Source: Mycolicibacterium gadium (GTDB lineage: Bacteria; Actinomycetota; Actinomycetes; Mycobacteriales; Mycobacteriaceae). From it: a DNA stretch of 64,000 nt. Each line of letters begins with the position of its first letter. Position 1 is the stretch's first letter. The stretch is taken from NCBI RefSeq assembly GCF_010728925.1, contig NZ_AP022608.1, positions 3,348,001-3,412,000 of the forward strand, given 5' to 3'. The translations under genes were made by a program, and so were the position numbers. Below the pieces are notes generated by a model. The model was not told the DNA's origin, made no database searches, and saw only the letters and a program-made list of their open reading frames with translations. Below, piece after piece: positions 8,315 through 17,696 of this stretch.

Positions 8315-9805
8315 TTAGGCGGCGTTGGGTTCTGGCCTGCCGGGTTCGTGTGGGTGGATTGGTTGGTAGTCGGGTGGTCCGATGAGCCATTCGTCGTCGA
8401 ACGGCGGGATATCCGGGGGTTGTTCTTCGTCGGTGGGCGTGATGGGTTGGTCGTCTGGTGGGCGCAGGCGTTCGGGGCGGTGGTAGTCGTTGACCCGGGC
8501 CTGGCCGGTATCCAAGTGTGATGGTGGGATCCATTCCACCTCGTGCTCGGCGTTCATCTGGGTGGTCCAGCCGCCGGGGCCGACCATCCGGTTATCCGAA
8601 CCGCACGCCAACCCCAGCTCATCGACATTGGTCAACCCGTCATCAGCCCAATCGCGGGCCGCGTGATGAACCTGACTGCCGTAGGCCGGCACGGTGCAAC
8701 CGGGTTTGGTGCAGCCTCCATCGCGGGCGATGAGCATGATCCGCTGCGCCGGTGAGGCGACACGGCGGGCGCGGAACAGATCAAGAGCAGAACCCGTGGC
8801 CTTGTCGAAAACCGCCAAGTAGTGGTTGGCGTGGGCGGCCATTCGGATCACATCGCTGATCGGTATCAGCGAGCCGCCGCCGCTGACGCCCACCCCGGCG
8901 CGACTCTCCAAGTCCTGCAGCGTGGTGCGGACGATGATCGAGGTCGGTAACCCGTTGTGCTGACCGAGCTCACCGCTTTCCAAAACACTGCGACCGACCG
9001 CCAGCATTGCGTCGTGCTGGCGCTGCGCCAGACTGCGGTGATCATTGTCGATCTGGGCCTGCGTCGGAGTTCCCGAGACACAGGGGTTCTCGTCGGCAGG
9101 GTTGCACATTCCCGGTGCGGCCCACTTGGCGAAGATCGCCTCATAGATCGCCCACGCTTCCGGGGTGAGATTCCCTTTGAACGGGATCATCTTGTCCGAG
9201 CCCTGCGGCCCCTTCGACACGCCGCGGCGGCGCTCACGTTCGGCGTCGTCGGGTTCGGGGCCGTCCTGATCCAGCAGAAACAGCGTCCGCTCGGCCTTGT
9301 CCTTGAGTTCCTTGGGGCCCAACCCGATCGCGTGTCGGACGAGATCTACCTCGATCTGCGCGCGAGTCAGAGTGTCGACCCCCGGCGGGATACGGTCCAT
9401 CGTGTCGCGCAACACCTTGACGTGCTCACCGTTGATCATGCCGCCGGCCTGCGCCAGCGCAGAGCACGGCAACACCGGATCGAGCGGTTCCCCGATCAGC
9501 GAGCGGCGCGGCCCCAATGCCGCCGCCTCATCCAAGCGACGACCGGCCTCAGATGTCGAGATTCGCCACCGGAGTGCCAACACCTGACGCCAGGACTTGG
9601 CGCCCATTTCCTTGGCCGTCGTCTCGGTCTGCAGACGTGCCAGCAGGCGATGACTCTGGGCAGGCAACTGACACGACAGCGTCTCCAGCTCATCGAGCGC
9701 ATTGAGCAACTCGGACTTGGTGAGCAAATCGATGGGCAGCCCGGCTAATTCGTCGTGCGCGGCGCGCATCGCCGTCACCGCTGTCTGCACCGCCTCCGCA
9801 CTCAT
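8315..9805 (-). CDS. 13E12 repeat family / DUF222 HNH endonuclease-like protein
   Basis: A 496-residue protein typical of the actinobacterial DUF222-HNH (13E12/REP13E12) family. The N-terminal two thirds are the alpha-helical DUF222 region. An HNH nuclease motif lies at about residues 360-415: Cys-Thr-Lys-Pro-Gly-Cys, a His-His pair in QVHHAARDW, then Asn-Val-Asp-Glu-Leu-Gly-Leu-Ala-Cys, with the zinc cysteines and catalytic His present. The C-terminus is Pro/Asp-rich. Several family members in M. tuberculosis are DNA-damage inducible, and a perfect LexA box overlaps this promoter. Some 13E12 copies serve as phage attachment targets, but nothing here shows an insertion. The actual activity of the family is poorly known. 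Confidence 0.88.
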   Translation of the reverse strand: MSAEAVQTAVTAMRAAHDELAGLPIDLLTKSELLNALDELETLSCQLPAQSHRLLARLQTETTAKEMGAKSWRQVLALRWRISTSEAGRRLDEAAALGPRRSLIGEPLDPVLPCSALAQAGGMINGEHVKVLRDTMDRIPPGVDTLTRAQIEVDLVRHAIGLGPKELKDKAERTLFLLDQDGPEPDDAERERRRGVSKGPQGSDKMIPFKGNLTPEAWAIYEAIFAKWAAPGMCNPADENPCVSGTPTQAQIDNDHRSLAQRQHDAMLAVGRSVLESGELGQHNGLPTSIIVRTTLQDLESRAGVGVSGGGSLIPISDVIRMAAHANHYLAVFDKATGSALDLFRARRVASPAQRIMLIARDGGCTKPGCTVPAYGSQVHHAARDWADDGLTNVDELGLACGSDNRMVGPGGWTTQMNAEHEVEWIPPSHLDTGQARVNDYHRPERLRPPDDQPITPTDEEQPPDIPPFDDEWLIGPPDYQPIHPHEPGRPEPNAA

Positions 9806-9808
9806 ATC

Positions 9809-9824
9809 TCGAACATACGTTCGA
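9809..9824. promoter_or_regulatory. LexA SOS box
   Basis: The 16-base palindrome TCGAAC-ATAC-GTTCGA matches the mycobacterial LexA consensus TCGAAC-N4-GTTCGA exactly and ends four bases upstream of the ATG of the 13E12-family gene. LexA bound here would block both promoter clearance and initiation. It predicts induction of that gene by DNA damage. Confidence 0.85.
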
Positions 9825-9900
9825 ATTCTAAGAACACCCTAGGTAACTTTCGAAGAGATCTCTAAGAACATAAAGCGTTGTCATGCAATCGAATTGTCGC

Positions 9901-11220
9901 TCAGTCATCGTCGATCGCCAACACCTCGAACGGCTCCGTCGGTGTCTCGGCGACCGCCACCTTCGCCGCCGAATCAGTGGGGATCACGTCCCCATGTAGG
10001 GCGGCGAGCGCTGCGTTGGTGCCCACATCGTGACCCGCCCGCTCGCTCAGCAGCCAGCGGACTTCGAGCAGATCGCAGTAGGCCTGGATCGGCGTGCCTT
10101 TGTTGCCGACGACGTCGTGGGCCAGCCGCTCGTACGGAGTCAACACTTCGATCACCCACAACCTTGCGGCGGTGCGTTCGTCGACGTCGTGGCCCTCCTC
10201 CCGACACAACTGCGCCTGATACGCGAGCAGATCGCCAAGCAGAATCTGGGCCTGCCCCTCGCCCACATCCAGTCCCGCGAGCTGCTGCAGGCGTTGCGCG
10301 TGGTAGCGCCGATCACCCACCGCGACACGGAGTTTGAGCTTGCCCGCCTCAATCGGCTGCAGTGACACTTCGTCCACCGCGAAGCCGAGGTCGTTCAGTT
10401 TCCGCACCGTCCCCTCGACGCGGTAGCGATCGGTGAACCCGAAGACGGGCTCGGCGTGCAACGCGTCCCACAGCATGTCGTAGCGAGCCCTGGTGTCCTG
10501 AACCTCGGAGATGAGCACGTCCTCCAGGGCCGTCCGTCCGAGCCGCTCGGCAAGGTCGACCATTCCCATCGCGACGTTCTCGACCATGATGTCGAGATCG
10601 TGCTCGCGTTGCCCCCGACTCAAACTCGGGTGTATTTCCGAGGTTTCAGCGTCGACCAGCCACGCCTGCAGCAGCTGACCGCCGCGGGAGAACAATGTGT
10701 TCGCCAGCGAGCAGTCACCCCAGAACACGCCGTGCCGGTGGAGTTCCACAAGAAGACCGGCCATTCCGTCCAGCAGCCGCGCGCGGTGTTTCGGTTGGTC
10801 CGGCGGCAGCCGCATGAACAGCCGGCGATACTGCCAAGACCCTTCGAGGTAGCGGGTGACCAGGATCGCGGTGTCGAATTCGGGCTGCACCACCACACCG
10901 GCGGGACGCACCGCGGGCAGGCCCATCTCTTCGAGCCGCCGCAGGACGTCGTACTCCTTGGCCGCGATCCGCGGCGGCATGTCCTTGACCGCCCACAGCG
11001 CACCGTCGGCGTCGACGAACTTCACCAGGTGACGGCTCGGCCCCACCGCAATGTCGCGCAACGGGACATCGGGAACCGTCCAGTCGTGGAGTGGCCGGTC
11101 CCATGGGAGCCCCAGCAGACCGGGAGTCGGTGTCCGGAGCCGGAACTGGGTTAATCCCCGGTCGTCCCCTGCGCTGCGCGCGTGGGCCCACCGCTCCTGC
11201 CCGCCGGACGGCGCGCGCAT
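9901..11220 (-). CDS. DUF4032 protein with kinase-like (LPS-kinase/WaaP-type) fold
   Basis: A 439-residue soluble protein at the end of the polyol transport operon, its ATG one base from the stop of the ABC ATPase gene. Residues about 60-260 resemble a small-molecule or lipopolysaccharide kinase: LWAVKDMP supplies a possible nucleotide-binding Lys, and GVFWGDCSLANTLF resembles the catalytic loop (HGDxxxxN, with Trp-Gly-Asp here), followed by LVDAET where DFG would sit. The C-terminal half matches my memory of DUF4032. A sugar or polyol kinase role is conceivable from context, but a dedicated PfkB kinase is already in the cluster. The first 35 residues look non-conserved, so a later start is possible. 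Confidence 0.72.
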   Translation of the reverse strand: MRAPSGGQERWAHARSAGDDRGLTQFRLRTPTPGLLGLPWDRPLHDWTVPDVPLRDIAVGPSRHLVKFVDADGALWAVKDMPPRIAAKEYDVLRRLEEMGLPAVRPAGVVVQPEFDTAILVTRYLEGSWQYRRLFMRLPPDQPKHRARLLDGMAGLLVELHRHGVFWGDCSLANTLFSRGGQLLQAWLVDAETSEIHPSLSRGQREHDLDIMVENVAMGMVDLAERLGRTALEDVLISEVQDTRARYDMLWDALHAEPVFGFTDRYRVEGTVRKLNDLGFAVDEVSLQPIEAGKLKLRVAVGDRRYHAQRLQQLAGLDVGEGQAQILLGDLLAYQAQLCREEGHDVDERTAARLWVIEVLTPYERLAHDVVGNKGTPIQAYCDLLEVRWLLSERAGHDVGTNAALAALHGDVIPTDSAAKVAVAETPTEPFEVLAIDDD

Positions 11221-11221
11221 G

Positions 11222-12301
11222 CTAATTCAGGCGCTCACCCGACTCGGGGTGGAACAGATGCACCGCGCCTTCGGGGTTCTTGCGCAGTCGCGCCGTGTCG
11301 GCCAGCCTGGGTGCGGTGCGCGGGTTGCACCGCGCAACCAGTTCCACGCCCGAACCTGCGTGCGTGTACACATACGCCTCACTGCCGAGATCTTCGACGA
11401 GGTCGACCACGACCTCGACGCCGTCGGACTCGGAGATTTCGAGCTGCTCGGGCCGAATGCCGAAGGTGACCTCCGACAGGCCCGCATCGCTCAGCTTGGT
11501 CAGATCGTCACGCTCGAGTTCCAATACGGATTCACCGATCTTGACGCCTTCGGGCGCGACGGGCAGCGTCACGAGGTTCATTGCGGGTGAACCGATGAAG
11601 CCTGCGACGAAGGCGTTGGCCGGCCGGTCATAGAGCTCGTTCGGCGACGCGAACTGCTGCAGCTTGCCGAACCGCAGTACGGCCACCCGGTCGCCCATCG
11701 TCATCGCCTCGACCTGATCGTGCGTGACGTAAACGGTGGTGGTGCCCAGACGCCGTTGCAGCGCCGCGATCTGGGTGCGCGTTTGCACCCGGAGTTTGGC
11801 GTCGAGATTCGACAGCGGCTCGTCCATGCAAAACACTTGTGGCTCACGCACGATGGCGCGACCCATCGCGACGCGCTGCCGCTGACCGCCGGACAGCTTG
11901 GCCGGTTTGCGGTCCAGGAACTCGGTCAGATCCAGGATCTTCGCCGCTTCCTCGACCTTCTTGCGACGCTCCTCGGCAGACACGCCGCGCAGCTTCAGCG
12001 CGAAACCCATGTTCTCGGCGACGGTCTTGTTCGGGTACAGCGCGTAGTTCTGGAACACCATCGCGATGTCGCGGTCCTTGGACGGGACGCCGACCATGTT
12101 CTTGCCGCCGATCTCGATGTGGCCCTCGTCGATGTCCTCGAGTCCGGCGAGCATGCGCAGCGCGGTGCTCTTGCCCGAACCCGAAGGACCGACCAGCACG
12201 ACGAACTCGCCGTCGGAGATGTCGAGGTTGAGCGAGTCCACCGCGAGCTTGTCGGAGCCCGGGTAGATGCACGACGCGTTCTTGTAGGTGATCGATGCCA
12301 T
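11222..12301 (-). CDS. Polyol/sugar ABC importer ATP-binding subunit (MsmK/UgpC/SmoK type)
   Basis: A 359-residue ATPase of a carbohydrate importer. Walker A GPSGSGKS is near residue 39, the Q-loop in MVFQNYALYP, the signature LSGGQRQRVAMGRA near 134, Walker B VFCMDEP and the H-loop in VTHDQ. Residues from about 240 on form the MOI/TOBE regulatory domain of this subfamily. It would energise the two permeases and the lipoprotein encoded upstream in the same leftward operon. Some mycobacteria share one MsmK-type ATPase between several importers, so it may serve others too. Confidence 0.92.
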   Translation of the reverse strand: MASITYKNASCIYPGSDKLAVDSLNLDISDGEFVVLVGPSGSGKSTALRMLAGLEDIDEGHIEIGGKNMVGVPSKDRDIAMVFQNYALYPNKTVAENMGFALKLRGVSAEERRKKVEEAAKILDLTEFLDRKPAKLSGGQRQRVAMGRAIVREPQVFCMDEPLSNLDAKLRVQTRTQIAALQRRLGTTTVYVTHDQVEAMTMGDRVAVLRFGKLQQFASPNELYDRPANAFVAGFIGSPAMNLVTLPVAPEGVKIGESVLELERDDLTKLSDAGLSEVTFGIRPEQLEISESDGVEVVVDLVEDLGSEAYVYTHAGSGVELVARCNPRTAPRLADTARLRKNPEGAVHLFHPESGERLN

Positions 12302-12329
12302 TGATCTTCTCCTGGTTGCTTTTTGACGG

Positions 12330-13199
12330 TTACTTGATCGCGCCGAACGAAAGTCCGCGCACCAGCTTGTTCTGGGCGACCCACCCGCACAGGACCACGG
12401 GAAGCGCAGCCATGGTTGCGGCCGCCGACAACACGGCCCAGTACTGGCCCTGACCGGCGATGAAGCCGACCAGGTACACCGGCATGGTCTGAGCGTTCAC
12501 CGCGGTCAGGTTCACCGCGAAGAAGAACTCGTTCCAGGCGAAAATCACACAGATCAGCGCGGTAGCGGCGATGCCGGGTGAGACCAGCGGCAAGATGACC
12601 TCGCGCACCGACCGCCACAGGCTTGCGCCGTCCAGGCTGGCCGCCTCGAGCAGTTCACCGGGCACCTCCAGGAAGAATGACCTCATCATCCACACCGCGA
12701 TCGGCAGGTTCATCGCCGTGTAGAGAATGACCAGCGCCCAGATGTTGTCCAGCAGACCGATGTTGGACACGATCACGTACAGCGGCAGGATCACCGCGAC
12801 GATCGGCAGCATCTTGGTGCTCATGAAGAAGAACAGTGCGTCCTGCGTCCTTTTCACCGGACGCAACGACAGCGCGAACGCGGCAGGCACACCGAGTAGC
12901 AATACCAACAGCGTCGAGATCCCGGTGGCGAACAGCGAGTTCAAAAATGCGGGGCCGATACCCTGTTCGAATACTGCGTTGAATTGGTCCAGCGTAGGGG
13001 TGAAGAAGAGCTTAGGCGGACTCGTCGCCGCATCGGCCTCGGATTTGAAGGCGGTCAACACCATCCAGAACACCGGGAAGAAGAAGCCGAGTCCAACGAT
13101 CCATGCCACTACACCCCATGGGCTGAACTTCCGGGACTTCTTCTTTGACGGTGCGGCCGAAGCCGCGGTGGCCGTGTCCTTCTCAATTGTCGTCGTCAT
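12330..13199 (-). CDS. Polyol/sugar ABC importer permease (MalG/SmoG type)
   Basis: A 289-residue inner-membrane permease starting at 13199, where its ATG overlaps the previous stop (ATGA). The first 30 residues are cytosolic and Ser/Lys-rich; six transmembrane helices follow. The EAA loop that docks the ATPase is present (EAASLDGASLWRSVREVILPL). The MalG-like C-terminus (LVRGLSFGAIK) confirms the family. It pairs with the permease encoded upstream. The substrate is inferred as mannitol, sorbitol or arabitol from the dehydrogenases next door. Confidence 0.92.
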   Translation of the reverse strand: MTTTIEKDTATAASAAPSKKKSRKFSPWGVVAWIVGLGFFFPVFWMVLTAFKSEADAATSPPKLFFTPTLDQFNAVFEQGIGPAFLNSLFATGISTLLVLLLGVPAAFALSLRPVKRTQDALFFFMSTKMLPIVAVILPLYVIVSNIGLLDNIWALVILYTAMNLPIAVWMMRSFFLEVPGELLEAASLDGASLWRSVREVILPLVSPGIAATALICVIFAWNEFFFAVNLTAVNAQTMPVYLVGFIAGQGQYWAVLSAAATMAALPVVLCGWVAQNKLVRGLSFGAIK

Positions 13200-14176
13200 C
13201 AGGCTGCCTCTTCCTTGCCGGTGAACGATTTGAAGATCAGTCGAAGCGCGAAGTTCGCGATGATGATCGTGAAGATCACCACCACCACACCCATGGCCGC
13301 GGCCTCGCCCATGTCGAAGCCGAGGAACGCGCGCTGATAGATGTAGAACGGCAGGTTCGCACTGGCGATACCCGGACCACCTTGGGTCAACATGTAGATG
13401 GTGTCGAAGGTGTTGACCAGATAGATCGCGCCGAGCACCACGCCCAACTCGATGAAGCGTCGAAGGTGGGACAGCGTCAACTCGCGGAAGAGTTGGAACG
13501 CGCCCGCACCGTCGACTCGACCGGCCTCCAGGATGTCGCGAGGCATCGACTGGAGGCCGGCGAGGATCAACAACATCATGAACGGCGTCCACTGCCAGAT
13601 CAGGACAACCATCACCATGGTGAGCGGGAACTGGCCGATCCAGTCGACCGGCCCTATGCCCACCAGCGACAGCAGCCAGTTGAGGATGCCGTTCGTGGCG
13701 TCGAGGATGGTGGTCTTCCAGATCAATGCTGCCGCAACGGGTGTGACGAGAAACGGCGTTATCAACAGGGTTCGGACCACACCGCGTCCGAGGAATGCCC
13801 TGTCCAAGAGCAACGCGAGTAACAGGCCGAAGAACGCCGAGATCAATACCACCACGACGATGAGAATGACGGTGTTGAGGGCGACCGACCAGAATTGGCT
13901 GTCCTTGGCGACGGCGATGTAGTTCTGCAGGCCGACGAACTGCCGTGAGCCGGGACGCACCAGGTTCCACGACAGCGTCGAGTAGTAGAGCGTGAGCAGG
14001 AACGGGATCTGCGTGACGGCGATCATGAAGATCAGGGCGGGAAGCAACGGCCCGCGCCGACGCCAACCCTCGGCGCGGCTCACGCCGACGTCTTGGGCCT
14101 CCCGAATTTTTCGAACTCTTTCGGCCACGGCCCTTTCGTCGGCCTCGGCCGCGGCATCAGCGGTAACGGTCATCAC
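13199..14176 (-). CDS. Polyol/sugar ABC importer permease (MalF/SmoF type)
   Basis: A 325-residue inner-membrane protein with a charged N-terminal extension of about 40 residues, then six transmembrane helices. The EAA motif is near residue 220 (EAGRVDGAGAFQLFRELTL). GTG at 14176 or ATG at 14173 could start it; the GTGA overlap with the upstream lipoprotein stop indicates translational coupling in either case. It forms the heterodimeric channel with the following permease. Confidence 0.92.
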   Translation of the reverse strand: MMTVTADAAAEADERAVAERVRKIREAQDVGVSRAEGWRRRGPLLPALIFMIAVTQIPFLLTLYYSTLSWNLVRPGSRQFVGLQNYIAVAKDSQFWSVALNTVILIVVVVLISAFFGLLLALLLDRAFLGRGVVRTLLITPFLVTPVAAALIWKTTILDATNGILNWLLSLVGIGPVDWIGQFPLTMVMVVLIWQWTPFMMLLILAGLQSMPRDILEAGRVDGAGAFQLFRELTLSHLRRFIELGVVLGAIYLVNTFDTIYMLTQGGPGIASANLPFYIYQRAFLGFDMGEAAAMGVVVVIFTIIIANFALRLIFKSFTGKEEAA

Positions 14177-15537
14177 TTCTCCTGATATGTGCGGCCGACG
14201 ACTTCGGCGTATTCCTGTGATTGTGCGAGCGCGTCTTCGACCGACTTCTGTCCGGCGATTGCGGCGCTGATCTGCTGGCTCACTCTCGTCCCGAGATCCT
14301 GGAACTCGGGGATCCCGACGAACTGCACGCCGGTGTAAGGAACAGGTTTCACCGTCGGGTCGTTCGGCGTCGCGTTCCTGATCGACTGCAACGTCAATGG
14401 GCCGTATGCCCTCGAGATCGCCTCGTATTCCGGCAATTCCGTGTAGGTCGACGTCCTGCTACCCGGTGGCACGCGTGCCCAGCCGAGTTCCTCGCCAACC
14501 ATTCTCAGGTATTCCTTGCTGGTCATCCATGAGATGAACTTCCACGCGCCGTCGGGGTTCTTCGCTCCCTTCGGAATTCCCAGCGACCAGGTGTAGAGCC
14601 ACCCCGAGTTCGGCTTGACGACGATGGGGGCGGGCAGGTAACCGATCTTGCCCTGCAGTTCCGGATAGGACTTTGGGTCCTCGAGTACCGAAACGGCCGA
14701 CGTCGCGTCGTACCACATGGCCGTCTGGCCCTGACCGAACAGGTTGGCGCACTCCTGGAATCCCGTCGACGACGCTCCGAGTTCGCCCGCGCTGTTGAGT
14801 GTGTCGACATAGAAGTTGACAGCTTCCTTCACCTCGGGGCTGTCCAGCCGCGCGTTCCACTGCTCGTCGAACCACCGGCCACCGAACGTGTTGATCACGG
14901 TGTCCAGTGGTGCCAGCACCTCACCCCAACCAGGCTTGCCGCGCAGGCATATCCCCGCCCGGTCGTCGGTCTTCAACTTTCTCGCCCAGTCAGCGACCTC
15001 TTGCCACTGCGGCTGGTAGTTCGGGTCCTGGTTGACCTCGATGCCGGCCTGTTCGAACAAATCCTTGCGGTACATCAGAAACGACGACTCGCCATAGAAC
15101 GGCACCGAGTACATGTCGCCCTCATACGACAGCGACTCCCGCAGCGAAGGGATGAAGTCGTCGGGGTCGTATCCCGGCGTGTTCTCGATGTAGTCCGACA
15201 GGTTCACCAGCCAGCCGTCGCGCGCCCATTGCGGGGTTTCGAAGTTGCTGATCATGACCACGTCGAATTCGCTACCGCCCATCGCAGCCGACATGGTGAT
15301 CTTGGCGCGCGCCTGGTTCTCCGACAGCGTGACGAACTTCAGCTTCGTGCCCGGATTCTTCTTCTCGAAATCCGACGACAGCTGTTGGGCATCCGTCATC
15401 TGAGAATTGGACACCAGCGCGATCGTCACCTGATCACCCGAGGCACCAAGGCTGCCCGCGCCGGAACAGCCGACCGCCGTCAGCGTCAACCCCGCCACGG
15501 CGGTCAATGCGGCCCATCGCTTGAGCACTTTCACCAT
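14173..15537 (-). CDS. Polyol/sugar ABC importer substrate-binding lipoprotein
   Basis: A 454-residue protein begun at ATG 15537 because an AAAGGTGATGTG site lies directly upstream and the predicted lipoprotein signal then starts cleanly (MVKVLKRWAAL). The lipobox is Ala-Val-Gly-Cys at about residues 22-25, so the mature protein is anchored by lipidated Cys. The rest is a family 1 extracellular solute-binding fold (MalE/SmoE-like), rich in aromatic residues such as Trp-Leu-Tyr-Thr-Trp-Ser that commonly stack on sugars. First gene of the leftward importer operon, 20 bases after the SorC-type regulator gene, so all may be co-transcribed. Confidence 0.92.
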   Translation of the reverse strand: MVKVLKRWAALTAVAGLTLTAVGCSGAGSLGASGDQVTIALVSNSQMTDAQQLSSDFEKKNPGTKLKFVTLSENQARAKITMSAAMGGSEFDVVMISNFETPQWARDGWLVNLSDYIENTPGYDPDDFIPSLRESLSYEGDMYSVPFYGESSFLMYRKDLFEQAGIEVNQDPNYQPQWQEVADWARKLKTDDRAGICLRGKPGWGEVLAPLDTVINTFGGRWFDEQWNARLDSPEVKEAVNFYVDTLNSAGELGASSTGFQECANLFGQGQTAMWYDATSAVSVLEDPKSYPELQGKIGYLPAPIVVKPNSGWLYTWSLGIPKGAKNPDGAWKFISWMTSKEYLRMVGEELGWARVPPGSRTSTYTELPEYEAISRAYGPLTLQSIRNATPNDPTVKPVPYTGVQFVGIPEFQDLGTRVSQQISAAIAGQKSVEDALAQSQEYAEVVGRTYQEK

Positions 15538-15556
15538 CACATCACCTTTCGCTGGA

Positions 15557-16579
15557 TCACGCCTGGGCCAGTAGCCAACGGGCACAATCGATGTCACAGA
15601 CCAGTAGCCTGGCCAGATTTCCGCGTAGTGCGCCGAGCGTGGCGGGATACTTGGTGACGCCGCTGGAGATCAGGAGCGTCTTGTGGCAGCGGCGGATGTC
15701 CTCGAGCGGAACCGAGACCGCGCGCTGCTGTAGTTCGGTGTCGACGGGCGCACCGTCGGCGTCGAAGAAGCGTCCGCCGATCTCCCCCACCGCGCCCAGC
15801 GAGATCAGCTCGTCGAGCATGCGGGTGTCCAGATAACTGCCTTCGAACAGCGTCGTGGAGGTCGAAACCGCGCCCACGCCGAACACCATGACGTCGGCAC
15901 GCCTGCCAGCCTCGAGCGTCCGCGAGATCACCGAGTCGCTGCGCATCGAGGCGACGGTAGAAGGATCAGCATAGAGCGGGGCGGGTAGCCGGATCGCAGT
16001 GGCGCGCAACATATCTGCGCAACGGCTGAGGATCAGCTCGGTACCGGTCTGGTAGGCCGCAGTGGACATGGCGCCGTCCAGCTGCACCACGGCCCGGCAG
16101 CTGGCGACGCCGGGCATCAGCCCGGTGGCCACCGCGACCTGCTCTGGGCCCCAGGTGAATCCGAGGACATCCTCCGGCGAGAGCCGGCGCATCAGCAGTG
16201 CGGCCGCGGCGCGACCCACGCTCGCGTACGCGGCCGGACGTCCGGGCGATCCGACGTCGACACCGTGTCCGGCCACCACGGCCTCGGTCAGGCCGAAGCA
16301 GCGTTCGAGCTCGCGCTCCTCGTCGGCGTGCAGGTTGTCACGCAGATCCGGCGGTACGACGACTTCGATGCGCACCAGGCCTTTGGCCTTCGCCCTGGCC
16401 ACCAGCCGACCTGCGGTCGGGCGTGAGACGCCGAGACGGGCAGCGATCTCGGCCTGCGTCAGGCCGTCCAGGTAGTACAGCGTCGCCGCCCGCAGCGCGA
16501 GCCGAAGGTCCTCGGGCGCCCCGGCACGAGTCTGCGCAGCCGGTCTGGCGACCTCGCCGTTCGACGTCGAAGCGGTCAC
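15557..16579 (-). CDS. SorC/DeoR-family transcriptional regulator of the polyol cluster
   Basis: Residues about 35-75 hold the helix-turn-helix (LDGLTQAEIAARLGVSRPTAGRLV) and the rest is the sugar-phosphate-binding SorC domain (phosphosugar isomerase-like fold). SorC proteins sense a phosphorylated intermediate and control polyol operons. I place the start at GTG 16579 (340 residues) because an ATG at 16615 would put the first codons inside the palindrome at 16609-16622; the longer version cannot be excluded. It is divergent from the sorbitol-type dehydrogenase, so it can control both arms. Confidence 0.86.
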   Translation of the reverse strand: MTASTSNGEVARPAAQTRAGAPEDLRLALRAATLYYLDGLTQAEIAARLGVSRPTAGRLVARAKAKGLVRIEVVVPPDLRDNLHADEERELERCFGLTEAVVAGHGVDVGSPGRPAAYASVGRAAAALLMRRLSPEDVLGFTWGPEQVAVATGLMPGVASCRAVVQLDGAMSTAAYQTGTELILSRCADMLRATAIRLPAPLYADPSTVASMRSDSVISRTLEAGRRADVMVFGVGAVSTSTTLFEGSYLDTRMLDELISLGAVGEIGGRFFDADGAPVDTELQQRAVSVPLEDIRRCHKTLLISSGVTKYPATLGALRGNLARLLVCDIDCARWLLAQA

Positions 16580-16608
16580 GTAATGCGCCCCACTTTCCCT
16601 CAACCGCG

Positions 16609-16622
16609 TGAGCATTTGCTCA
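16609..16622. promoter_or_regulatory. Palindrome in the SorC/dehydrogenase divergent region (probable SorC operator)
   Basis: TGAGCATTTGCTCA is a perfect inverted repeat (TGAGCA-TT-TGCTCA), and a further half-site TGCTCA occurs 15 bases to the right (16637-16642). It lies between the divergent polyol catabolic and transport arms, where a SorC operator is expected. No footprint data are implied. Confidence 0.55.
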
Positions 16623-16694
16623 GGGGTGCGAGTAGATGCTCATAACGCTAACATGTTCAGTGTGACGCACACAACACTTTCGCCTGATACCCGA

Positions 16695-17696
16695 ATGCGG
16701 ACCGCCGTACTCATCGAGCCGGGCCGCATCGAAATGGAGCAGCGCCCGGTGCCGACGCCGCGGGCCGGTGATGTGCTGATACAGGTCTCGTCGGTGGGTG
16801 TCTGCGGCTCGGACACGCACTACTACCGGCACGGCCGGGTGGGCGGCTTCGTCGTGGAGAAGCCACTGGTCCTCGGACACGAGGCGGCGGGCACCATCGT
16901 CGGCGTCGGCGATTCGGTCGACCCGTCGCGCATCGGTCAGCGGGTGTCGATCGAACCGCAGCGGCCCGACCCCGACAGCGACGAGACGCGGCGCGGTCAC
17001 TACAACCTGTGTCCGCATATGCAGTTTTTCGCCACCCCGCCGGTCGACGGCGCACTCTGTGAGTACGTGACCATCGGCGCGGAATTCGCGCACCCGGTGC
17101 CGGACTCGATGTCCGACGATGCCGCCGCGCTGTGTGAGCCGTTGTCCGTTGGCATCGCCGCGATCCGCAAGGCTGAGCTCGACGGCCGATCGCGGGTGCT
17201 CATTGCAGGCGCCGGACCCATCGGCATCGTGCTGACCCAGCTCGCCAGGGCCTATGGCGCAACGGAAATCGTCGTCAGCGATCCCGACCCGACCCGCCGC
17301 GACCGGGCCTTGACGTTCGGCGCCACCACAACCGTGGACCCCACCGCCGGGAGCAAGGACGATCTGGCGGTCGACGCATTCATCGATGCATCCGGTGCCG
17401 CGGCTGCCGTCGCCGCCGGCATCCGCGCCGTACGTCCCGCGGGCCGGGTTGTCCTTGTCGGTTCGGGAGCCGAGTCCATGGAACTGCCGACGCAGTTGAT
17501 CCAGAATCGTGAGCTGGTGCTGACCGGCGTGTTCCGGTACGCCAACACGTGGCCGACGGCGATCGCGCTGGTGGAATCCGGGCGGGTCGACCTCGATGCC
17601 ATGGTGACCGCCCGCTTCCCCCTGGAGAAGGCCGCTGAGGCACTGGACTCAGACCGGATCCCGGGTAGCGTCAAGTCGGTGGTGACGGTGTCATGA
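16695..17696 (+). CDS. Zinc-dependent polyol (sorbitol/L-iditol-type) dehydrogenase
   Basis: A 333-residue medium-chain dehydrogenase starting at MRTAVLIEPG; an ATG at 16653 would add 14 residues. Catalytic zinc ligands are visible: Cys in VGVCGSDTHYY, His-Glu in LGHEAAG and Glu in LCEPLSVG. The structural-zinc cysteine cluster is largely absent, as in sorbitol dehydrogenases. The Rossmann motif is GAGPIG. Expected reaction: NAD-dependent oxidation of sorbitol or a similar polyol to the ketose. It overlaps the next gene by 4 bases and is the first gene of a rightward catabolic operon. Confidence 0.9.
   Translation: MRTAVLIEPGRIEMEQRPVPTPRAGDVLIQVSSVGVCGSDTHYYRHGRVGGFVVEKPLVLGHEAAGTIVGVGDSVDPSRIGQRVSIEPQRPDPDSDETRRGHYNLCPHMQFFATPPVDGALCEYVTIGAEFAHPVPDSMSDDAAALCEPLSVGIAAIRKAELDGRSRVLIAGAGPIGIVLTQLARAYGATEIVVSDPDPTRRDRALTFGATTTVDPTAGSKDDLAVDAFIDASGAAAAVAAGIRAVRPAGRVVLVGSGAESMELPTQLIQNRELVLTGVFRYANTWPTAIALVESGRVDLDAMVTARFPLEKAAEALDSDRIPGSVKSVVTVS

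Noticed and set aside
13200..14066. N-terminal extension of the MalG-type permease
   Set aside because: This part of the long frame is antisense-like in composition and overlaps the MalF-type permease; the real start at 13199 has an ATGA overlap.
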